Source: Collinsella sp.
Lineage (GTDB): Bacteria > Actinomycetota > Coriobacteriia > Coriobacteriales > Coriobacteriaceae
Direction: 5' to 3'
Length of the DNA stretch: 5,648 nt
Assembly: GCA_031295725.1 (NCBI GenBank)
Contig: JAUMNV010000194.1
Span: 1 to 5,648, forward strand
Within the stretch, counting starts at the first letter, position 1, and each line of letters begins with the position of its first letter. Of this stretch, positions 1 to 5,648 are shown piece by piece. A program made the translations under genes and the position numbers. The notes under the pieces were generated by a model. The model ran no database searches. It saw only the letters and a list, made by a program, of their open reading frames with translations, and was not told where the DNA came from.

Positions 1-802
1 CATCAACTGCATTCTGCAGCTGCTCGCCTACGACAAAGGCACCATCGAGCTGTTCGGCGAGCCCATGACGCCCGCCCGCTACGACCTCAAGCGCCGCATC
101 GGCGTGGTGCCGCAGCAGGTGGCGGTATTCGACGAGCTCACGGTGCGCGAGAACATTGACTATTTCTGCAGCCTCTACGTCAACGACCGCAAGCGCCGCC
201 GCGCGCTGGTGGACGAGGCGATCGACTTTGTCGGGCTGGGCGACTTTACCAAGTTCCGCCCCGGCAAGCTCTCGGGTGGCCTGGCGCGTCGCCTCAACAT
301 TGCCTGCGGTATCGCGCACAAGCCCGAGCTTATCTTTTTTGACGAGCCCACGGTGGCGGTCGACCCGCAGAGCCGCAACGCCATCCTGGAGGGCATCTGC
401 CGCCTGCGCGACGAGGGCGCCACGGTGGTGTATACCAGCCATTACATGGAGGAAGTCGAGCAGATCTGCAGCCGCATCATGATTATGGACGGCGGGCGCG
501 TGCTGGCGCAGGGTACCAACGACGAGCTCAAGCGAATGATTCAGATGGGCGAGCGCGTGACCGTCGAGGTGGGCGCCGTCGAGCCCGCCACGGTCGAGCG
601 ACTGCGCGCCCTCGAGCACGTGCTCAGCGTCGAGCTGTCCGGCGGCGAGCTCGTCTGCACCTGCGAGGCGAGCCCGCACAACCTGGTCGACATTCTCGAC
701 ACGCTGCGCGCTGCCGACGTTGCGCTCGGCCGCGTGTGGAGCGAGCCACCGACCCTCAACGACGTGTTCCTCGAGATCACCGGCCGCGAGCTGCGCGACT
801 AG
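1..802 (+). CDS. ABC-2 type exporter, ATP-binding protein (CcmA/DrrA-like), 5'-partial
   Basis: This is the nucleotide-binding subunit of an ABC-2 exporter, which hydrolyses ATP at the inner face of the membrane to drive the two permeases encoded next. The reading frame is open from base 2, giving 266 visible residues, so the start is outside the window. The first residues, INCILQLL, normally directly follow Walker A, so about 45 residues including the P-loop are missing. Visible in order are the Q-loop VVPQQ (Gln at 113-115), an ABC signature LSGGLARR (from 269), Walker B LIFFDEP (329-349; catalytic Glu 344-346), a D-loop VDPQSR, and the H-loop His (440-442) in YTSHYMEE. The C-terminal extension ends PPTLNDVFLEITGRELRD, typical of the COG1131 drug-exporter ATPases. 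The internal ATG at 65 is not the start because conserved sequence precedes it. The signature has Leu-Ala where relatives usually have Met-Lys or Gln. The ATPase assignment is firm; the substrate is unknown. Confidence 0.95.
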   Translation, partial: INCILQLLAYDKGTIELFGEPMTPARYDLKRRIGVVPQQVAVFDELTVRENIDYFCSLYVNDRKRRRALVDEAIDFVGLGDFTKFRPGKLSGGLARRLNIACGIAHKPELIFFDEPTVAVDPQSRNAILEGICRLRDEGATVVYTSHYMEEVEQICSRIMIMDGGRVLAQGTNDELKRMIQMGERVTVEVGAVEPATVERLRALEHVLSVELSGGELVCTCEASPHNLVDILDTLRAADVALGRVWSEPPTLNDVFLEITGRELRD

Positions 803-811
803 GGGGCAGTC

Positions 812-1999
812 ATGTTCAACACCATCATCACCACGGTTAAGGCGCTGCTGCGCCGGCCGAGCACATGGGTTTGGGGCGCGGTCTTTCCCGTCGCGCTTTC
901 CACGATGTTCATGTTTATGTTTGCGAACCTCAGCTCCGACGGCACGGTCGATCCGGTGCCGGTTGCCGTCGTGGCGGACGAGGCCTGGGACGCCTCGACC
1001 TTTAAGGACGTGGCGACGTCGCTTGCCAAGGAGAGCGACGACCAGCTGCTCGAGATCCACGAGTGCGACGACGCAGCCGATGCGAGCCGTGCGCTCAAGG
1101 CCGGCGAGGTCGCGGGCATCTATACGGTCGACGACGCGGGCACGCCCAGGCTCACGCTGCTTTCGAGCTATGACAACTCACGTGCGTCGTCGGTGCTCAC
1201 CGACCGCAGCATTCTGGAGACGGTGGCAAGCTCGTATACACAAAATGCCGAGCTCATGTCCCAGATTGCCCAAGACAACCCGGCGGCGCTCGCCGACCCG
1301 GAGGCTGTTGCGCGCGCCCTGTCGCTCGAGGGCGGCACCCGCCGCGTAAGCCTGACACGCACAACGCCCGATGGCACGGTTATCTACTACTACGCGCTCT
1401 TTGGCCTGGTCGCGATGATGTCTGCCGAGTTTGCCGCCTTGAGCGTCGTCGATCTGCAGCCCAATCTGTCGGGCCTCGGCGCACGTCGCTGCGTGGGCGG
1501 TCTTTCCAAGACGGCGTCGCTGGCTGGCATCTTTGTGGGCTCGTGGCTGGTCTCCTTTGCCTCGATGACGATCGCGATTGGCTACGTGCGCCTGGTCGTG
1601 GGCGTCGACTTTGGCGGGCGCGAGGGGCTGTGTCTGGTGGGCGGTGCCGCTTCCGCGCTTGCCGCCACGGGCTTGGGACTCTTTGTGGGCACGCTTCCCG
1701 TTAAGGGCGGCAAGGCGTCCAAGTCGGGCATCCTAACGGGCTTTGCCACCACGTGCGCCCTGTTCGCCGGCCTCTACGGCGAGCCGGCGATGGCGCTTGC
1801 CGACGATGTCGCCCGCGCCTGCCCGGCCGAGTGCTGGCTCAACCCCGTCAAGCTCATCTGCGACATGTTCAATCGCCTGTATTTCTTTGAGGACCTGGGG
1901 CCCTTCGCCGTCCGCGCCGGCGCGCTCGTCCTGATGGCCCTGGTGTTTGTCGCCGCCGCTACGCTGATCTTTGGAAGGAGCCGCTATGAGCACCTTTAA
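812..1999 (+). CDS. ABC-2 type exporter permease, first subunit
   Basis: This 395-residue integral membrane protein probably forms half of the translocation channel of the exporter powered by the preceding ATPase. By eye, helix 1 is at about residues 20-40, followed by a soluble extracytoplasmic domain of about 150 residues (41-190). Helices 2-6 follow at about 191-212, 236-259, 273-294, 304-322 and 368-387. A WLNPVKLICDMFNRLYFFED stretch (342-361) before the last helix resembles the conserved NP...D...YY/FD segment of this permease group. The ATG at 812 is preceded by a Shine-Dalgarno run AGGGGG at 801-806, which overlaps the stop codon of the ATPase gene, so translation is probably coupled. 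The gene end overlaps the next permease by 14 bases. Length and topology fit a standard ABC-2 permease. The pairing with the next gene product is inferred from gene order and matching topology. Confidence 0.9.
   Translation: MFNTIITTVKALLRRPSTWVWGAVFPVALSTMFMFMFANLSSDGTVDPVPVAVVADEAWDASTFKDVATSLAKESDDQLLEIHECDDAADASRALKAGEVAGIYTVDDAGTPRLTLLSSYDNSRASSVLTDRSILETVASSYTQNAELMSQIAQDNPAALADPEAVARALSLEGGTRRVSLTRTTPDGTVIYYYALFGLVAMMSAEFAALSVVDLQPNLSGLGARRCVGGLSKTASLAGIFVGSWLVSFASMTIAIGYVRLVVGVDFGGREGLCLVGGAASALAATGLGLFVGTLPVKGGKASKSGILTGFATTCALFAGLYGEPAMALADDVARACPAECWLNPVKLICDMFNRLYFFEDLGPFAVRAGALVLMALVFVAAATLIFGRSRYEHL
1973..1980 (+). promoter_or_regulatory. ribosome binding site of the second ABC-2 permease
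   Basis: GGAAGGAG lies five bases upstream of the ATG at 1986, inside the last codons of the preceding permease gene. It decides the start: an in-frame TTG at 1971 would extend the protein by five residues but overlaps this site and has no comparable one of its own. Confidence 0.8.
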
Positions 2000-3191
2000 G
2001 ACCGCGCTTCGCATGGCGCTGGCGCACCCGTTCTACCTGCTCATCTATACGGTGTTCATCTCGCTCATGGGCGTGTTCATCGCGGCCTCGGTGAGCTGGA
2101 ACTCGTCGCAGCTTACCGAGTACAAGCCCTACGACACCAACGTGATCGTGGTCGACCGCGACAATAGCGACCTTTCGCGGGCGCTTACCAAGCATCTGGG
2201 TTCTCGTTTTGAGCTGGTCACGGGCGTCGGCGGCGACACCTACGACCTTGCGGACGCGCTATCCAAGAGCAACAGCGCCAAAGGTAGCGCCGACTGCGTG
2301 TTCTTTATCCCGGAGGGGTTTGAGGGCGACCTTGTTGCAGCCGCCCGCGCGGGGGAGTCTCTGCCCAAGCTCGATGTGATCTACGGCGCCGGCACCATGG
2401 CGGCAGCGCTTTCGTCTGCCGAGGCCTCGCGCTGGATCTCGCTCGCGGGCGCTGCGGCCGCACTTGAGCCCGCCGCCTCTAACGGTAGCGTCGCCAAGGC
2501 TGCCGAGCATGCGGCCGCGAAGCGCGCCAAGGTCGAGATCGAGCAGGTCAAGGTTGACTCGACAGCCGCCGCCACGCTCGAGTCGTATTTCAACTTTGGC
2601 GCGTACGCGATTATCTCGTCGGTCATCGTGTCGGTGGGATTGGTGTTCTCGGGCATGAACGAGCCCGAGCGCGTGCGCCGCATGGAGGCCGGCCCAATCT
2701 CCGAGCGCCAGCGTTCGCTCGCCGTGTTTGCGGCCGCTGCCGTGCTCACCGTCTGCATTTGGTTTGTGTCGAGCATGATGGGCGTCGTGGGCTTTGTCGG
2801 CGCGGTTGCCGAAGTCGGCGTGGGTCGTGTGTGCCTGGCGCTGGCGGCGACGTTTGCCCTGGCGTGCACGCCGCTGGCCGTTGGCTTTGCCCTTTCGAGC
2901 CTGGGTGCGCGCGAGGAGCTGCTCAACGGCGTGGGTAACCTGCTCGGCATGCTCATGACGTTTTTGGGCGGCGCCTGGATGCCCCTGTCGCTGATGAGCC
3001 CGGCCGTGCAGACGGTGGCGCATTTTGTGCCGACATATTGGGTGAACGACGCGATCAGCAAGGCACTCGCCGCGGACCTGACGTCCACCGTGCTGGGCGA
3101 CATCGCCTGCGATCTGGGCGTCACGGCACTCTTCGCCGTGGCCATCGCCGCCGTAGGTCTAGCCCTCGCACGCACCAAATCCCACGCCTAG
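1986..3191 (+). CDS. ABC-2 type exporter permease, second subunit
   Basis: This 401-residue membrane protein is the presumed partner of the preceding permease in a heterodimeric ABC-2 channel. Helix 1 is at about residues 16-36. An extracytoplasmic domain of about 165 residues (37-202) follows, with an alanine-rich, probably helical part at about 138-182. Helices 2-6 are at about 203-222, 245-272, 280-304, 313-337 and 373-396. The cytoplasmic loop after helix 2 (NEPERVRRMEAGPISERQR, 225-243) and the HFVPTYW motif (346-352) before the last helix are characteristic of ABC-2 permeases of this type. The ATG at 1986 is chosen because of the strong GGAAGGAG five bases upstream. The gene overlaps its upstream neighbour by 14 bases in another frame, which points to one transcript. 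It is the last gene of the operon, and the repeat cluster begins within a few bases of its TAG. The substrate cannot be read from the sequence. Confidence 0.9.
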   Translation: MSTFKTALRMALAHPFYLLIYTVFISLMGVFIAASVSWNSSQLTEYKPYDTNVIVVDRDNSDLSRALTKHLGSRFELVTGVGGDTYDLADALSKSNSAKGSADCVFFIPEGFEGDLVAAARAGESLPKLDVIYGAGTMAAALSSAEASRWISLAGAAAALEPAASNGSVAKAAEHAAAKRAKVEIEQVKVDSTAAATLESYFNFGAYAIISSVIVSVGLVFSGMNEPERVRRMEAGPISERQRSLAVFAAAAVLTVCIWFVSSMMGVVGFVGAVAEVGVGRVCLALAATFALACTPLAVGFALSSLGAREELLNGVGNLLGMLMTFLGGAWMPLSLMSPAVQTVAHFVPTYWVNDAISKALAADLTSTVLGDIACDLGVTALFAVAIAAVGLALARTKSHA

Positions 3192-3213
3192 CCACCTAGT
3201 CATTGGGTACTCA

Positions 3214-3267
3214 TTGGGGACAGACTTAAACGACCAAGAGTGGTCTTTGGGGACAGACTTAAACGAC
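3214..3267 (+). repeat. 21-base direct repeat, two copies 33 bases apart
   Basis: Positions 3214-3234 and 3247-3267 are identical over 21 bases, the shared core being TGGGGACAGACTTAAACGAC plus one T on the left. Only 12 bases separate them. They form the left part of the palindromic cluster, and a diverged inverted copy lies at 3370-3388. Confidence 0.9.
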
Positions 3268-3276
3268 TAGTCATCG

Positions 3277-3331
3277 GGGACAGTCTTTGCCGAACCGCCG
3301 GCTTGCCGGTCGGGTTGCCAAGGACTGTCCC
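3277..3331. repeat. long imperfect hairpin (central element of the repeat cluster)
   Basis: GGGACAGTC (3277-3285) pairs perfectly with GACTGTCCC (3323-3331). Pairing continues inward as TTTG against CAAG with one G-T wobble. After a small internal mismatch, AACC (3293-3296) pairs with GGTT (3313-3316), and CCGG (3298-3301) pairs with CCGG (3306-3309) at the apex. No T run follows, so it is a poor intrinsic-terminator candidate and is better described as a REP-type hairpin. The left arm could alternatively pair with the related inverted arm at 3341-3359. Confidence 0.8.
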
Positions 3332-3363
3332 TGGCTGTCGGGTGGCGAAAGAGTGTCCCTTGC

Positions 3364-3398
3364 GACTAGTCATTTAAGAACGTCCCCAATGACTAGTC
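3364..3398. repeat. 11-base inverted repeat, right edge of the cluster
   Basis: GACTAGTCATT (3364-3374) is the exact reverse complement of AATGACTAGTC (3388-3398), separated by a 13-base loop. The palindromic core GACTAGTC also occurs at 3265-3272, and a partial copy CTAGTC lies at 3196-3201. No T run follows, so it is unlikely to be an intrinsic terminator. Confidence 0.85.
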
Positions 3399-3477
3399 TG
3401 AAATAAATCCCAAGTCTCGCCCAAAAATAGTTCGCCAAGGTTTACTATTACCCTCATAAAGTAGTACAAGGCTAACA
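3399..3477 (+). promoter_or_regulatory. probable promoter region of the MacB/FtsX-type operon
   Basis: This stretch between the repeat cluster and the ATPase gene is clearly more AT-rich than the rest of the window and is the natural place for the promoter. No strong sigma-70 match is visible. Weak options are TTCGCC (3431-3436) with CATAAA (3455-3460), or TTTACT (3441-3446) with TACAAG (3465-3470), each with 18-base spacing. TACTA (3443-3447) and TAGTA (3462-3466) form a short inverted repeat across the same bases that could be an operator. The choice among these is a guess. Confidence 0.3.
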
Positions 3478-3479
3478 AT

Positions 3480-3485
3480 GGGGGA
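3480..3485 (+). promoter_or_regulatory. ribosome binding site favouring the ATG at 3490
   Basis: GGGGGA ends four bases before the ATG at 3490. An in-frame ATG at 3478 would add four residues (MGDS), but its best upstream purine run is only AAGG (3468-3471). I therefore prefer 3490, while 3478 cannot be excluded. Confidence 0.55.
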
Positions 3486-3489
3486 TAGC

Positions 3490-4203
<714 letters not shown>

Positions 4204-4211
4204 GCGGCGCC

Positions 4212-5648
4212 ATGACACCTCTCGCAAAACGTCTCCCGCGCGAGCTGCGCCGCAATATCGGCAAGTACCTGGGCATCTTTTTGCTTATGTGCGGAAGCAT
4301 CGCCCTTACCTCGGGCTTTTTGCTCGCGGCGCATTCCATCGGTTGCCTTATCGACGACATGCGCGACGACTACACGATTGAGGACGGCCGCGTGACCACC
4401 TCCTTCGAGGCTACCGACGAGCAGCTCAAGGCCGCCGAGGGCGCGGCCGACGACGTCGGCGGCGTCACGCTCTACAAGAATTTCTCCATCGACGCCATCA
4501 TCAAAAAGACCGCCGGCGACGACGGCACCAAGCGCACGCTGCGCACCTATGCGCACCGCACCAAGGTCGATATCGCGTCCTACTGTGAGGGCAGGGAGCC
4601 CAAGACGGACGATGAGGTAGCCATCGACCGTGTCTTCGCCACCAACAACGACCTCGCCGTGGGCGATAAGGTTGAGCTTGAGGGCCGCACCTACATCATC
4701 TGCGGCATCATGACCCAGCCCGATAGCCAGGCGCTGTTCCTCGACAATTCGGACTTTACGGTGAACACCATCACGTACGGCGTGGCCGAGGTCACCGATG
4801 GCGGCTTTGCCGCGCTCGAAGATGCCGGCGGCGCACCCGCCTACACCTACTCCTTCACCTTTACCGATCGCGACCTCCCCACCGCGGACCGCATCGACGC
4901 CGAGCAAGATATGGTCGAGGCACTGACCGACGCCGATGCGCGCGTGGACGATCTGATCGACGCCGATTCCAATCAGGGCATTGGCTATGCGCGCGATGAC
5001 GTGGACGGCGACTCTATGATGTGGATGACGCTGCTCGACATCATCATCGTGATCATGGCGTTCGTCTTTGTGGTCCTTACCGACGCCACCATCGAGGAGG
5101 AGGGCGCCATCATCGGCACGCTGCTCGCCAGCGGCTATCGTCGACACGAGATCGTGCTGCACTACCTTGCGCTTCCCGCTATCGTGGGCGTGGTCGCGGC
5201 GCTTTTGGGCACTGCGCTCGGCGTTGTGTTCTTTACCGAGCCCATGCGCAGCCTCTATTACGGTTCGTATAGCCTGCCGCCCTTCCAGGTGTACTTGAGC
5301 TGGGAGATCTTTGTGAAGTGCGCCGTAGTTCCCGCCGCCGCGCTCGTCCTCATCACGCTGGTTGGTCTGCTTCGCAAGATGGGCAAGACGCCGTTGCAGT
5401 TCCTTCGTCACGAGGCGAGCGGCAAATCGGGCACCAAGCGCGGCTTGCAGCTGCCGGAGCGCATGGGTTTTGTTTCCCGCTTCCGCCTGCGTATCTTCCT
5501 GCGCAACCTGGGCAACTTCGCCACGCTTTTCGTGGGCATTGCGTTTGCCTCGCTGCTACTGCTCTTTGGCCTGGCGATTCTGCCCACGATGACGCACTAC
5601 GCGGACAACCTCGAGACAAGCCTGGTCGCCGAGCACCAGTACACGCTC
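4212..5648 (+). CDS. FtsX-like ABC transporter permease, 3'-partial
   Basis: This is the membrane partner of the preceding ATPase. The frame is open from the ATG at 4212 to the window end, giving 479 residues without a stop. The start lies 8 bases after the ATPase stop, with a modest AGGCGG at 4202-4207, so translation is probably coupled. Helix 1 is at about residues 18-40, followed by an extracytoplasmic domain (41-268) of the MacB periplasmic-core kind, which ends in a very Asp-rich stretch and NQGIGYARDDVDGD. Helices 2-4 are at about 271-290, 318-341 and 366-387. The cytoplasmic loop EEEGAIIGTLLASGYRRHEI (295-314) and the TPLQFLR after helix 4 are FtsX-domain hallmarks. A basic segment (423-431) and a further helix (437-457) look like the start of a second, repeated half. 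The full protein is therefore probably a two-FtsX-domain permease of about 750 residues or more. These families usually perform mechanotransmission or export rather than classical channel transport. Confidence 0.93.
   Translation, partial: MTPLAKRLPRELRRNIGKYLGIFLLMCGSIALTSGFLLAAHSIGCLIDDMRDDYTIEDGRVTTSFEATDEQLKAAEGAADDVGGVTLYKNFSIDAIIKKTAGDDGTKRTLRTYAHRTKVDIASYCEGREPKTDDEVAIDRVFATNNDLAVGDKVELEGRTYIICGIMTQPDSQALFLDNSDFTVNTITYGVAEVTDGGFAALEDAGGAPAYTYSFTFTDRDLPTADRIDAEQDMVEALTDADARVDDLIDADSNQGIGYARDDVDGDSMMWMTLLDIIIVIMAFVFVVLTDATIEEEGAIIGTLLASGYRRHEIVLHYLALPAIVGVVAALLGTALGVVFFTEPMRSLYYGSYSLPPFQVYLSWEIFVKCAVVPAAALVLITLVGLLRKMGKTPLQFLRHEASGKSGTKRGLQLPERMGFVSRFRLRIFLRNLGNFATLFVGIAFASLLLLFGLAILPTMTHYADNLETSLVAEHQYTL

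Larger units (their letters stand above)
3196..3398. repeat. palindromic cluster of GGGGAC-core repeats (REP/REPIN- or MITE-like)
   Basis: About 200 bases contain six related units around a GGGGAC or GGGAC core. Three point forward (cores at 3216, 3249 and 3276) and three are inverted (GTCCC at 3328, 3355 and 3383). A seventh, degenerate unit (TCATTGGGTAC, 3200-3210) sits at the left edge. The edges are an exact 12-base inverted repeat, CTAGTCATTGGG at 3196-3207 against CCCAATGACTAG at 3385-3396. The reverse complement of 3341-3391 aligns with 3245-3296 at roughly three quarters identity by eye, sharing TTGGGGAC, CTTAAA, GACTAGTC and GGGACA. No open frame of note occurs inside. This fits a non-autonomous repeat mobilised in trans, or a REP-type mRNA 3'-end structure. 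I recall similar GGGGACAG repeats between genes in Collinsella, which is memory and not checked. The block starts just after the TAG of the upstream operon. Confidence 0.75.

Noticed and set aside
720..1349. A + strand open frame of 209 codons spanning the ATPase/permease junction.
   Set aside because: It is Arg/Ser/Ala-rich out-of-frame translation across two well-supported genes, with no ribosome binding site or domain.
2259..3178. Two overlapping minus-strand open frames of more than 250 codons.
   Set aside because: Both are opposite the second ABC-2 permease, are rich in Arg/His or Ala/Ser/Thr, and show no motifs. The + strand frame has clear helices and family motifs.
3196..3398. A CRISPR array.
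   Set aside because: The repeats are short, diverged, unevenly spaced and present in both orientations. There are no regular spacers and no cas genes in the window.
3277..3398. Rho-independent terminators formed by the two stem-loops.
   Set aside because: Neither stem is followed by a T run on the + strand, and no leftward gene in the window needs a terminator on the minus strand.
3192..3477. A riboswitch, attenuator or small RNA between the operons.
   Set aside because: The strong pairing is explained by the repeat family and sits close to the upstream stop codon, not near the downstream start. I recognise no conserved aptamer or leader peptide.

Overview
The window is GC-rich with strongly GC-biased third codon positions, and all recognisable genes lie on the + strand. 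Gene style, codon use and the GGGGACAG / GACTAGTCATTGGGGAC intergenic repeats suggest a gut Coriobacteriia genome, most like Collinsella (Actinomycetota). That assignment is recalled pattern recognition, not a database result.

Layout. Positions 1-3191 hold an ABC-2 type exporter in three tightly coupled genes. They are the 3' part of a CcmA/DrrA-type ATPase (its Walker A lies just outside the window) and two different six-helix permeases, each with a large extracytoplasmic loop after helix 1. The gene ends are separated by 9 bp or overlap by 14 bp, so the three are probably one transcript, with the two permeases forming a heterodimeric channel driven by the ATPase. Positions 3192-3489 carry no gene. 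The first ~200 bases are a dense cluster of repeated GGGGAC-containing units, forward on the left and inverted on the right, which makes an imperfect palindrome with internal hairpins and resembles a REP/REPIN or MITE-like element. The last ~80 bases are AT-richer and probably hold the promoter of the next operon. Positions 3490-5648 hold a second, unrelated exporter: a complete MacB/LolD-type ATPase and, 8 bp downstream, the first 479 codons of a large FtsX-like permease that runs off the window.

How the genes work together. Each unit supplies its own ATPase and membrane partner(s). Nothing visible identifies the substrates; families of both kinds often export drugs, antimicrobial peptides or lipids. 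The transporters themselves look ordinary. The least explained feature is the palindromic repeat cluster between the operons. I found no RNA gene, CRISPR array, transposase gene or novel defence system.
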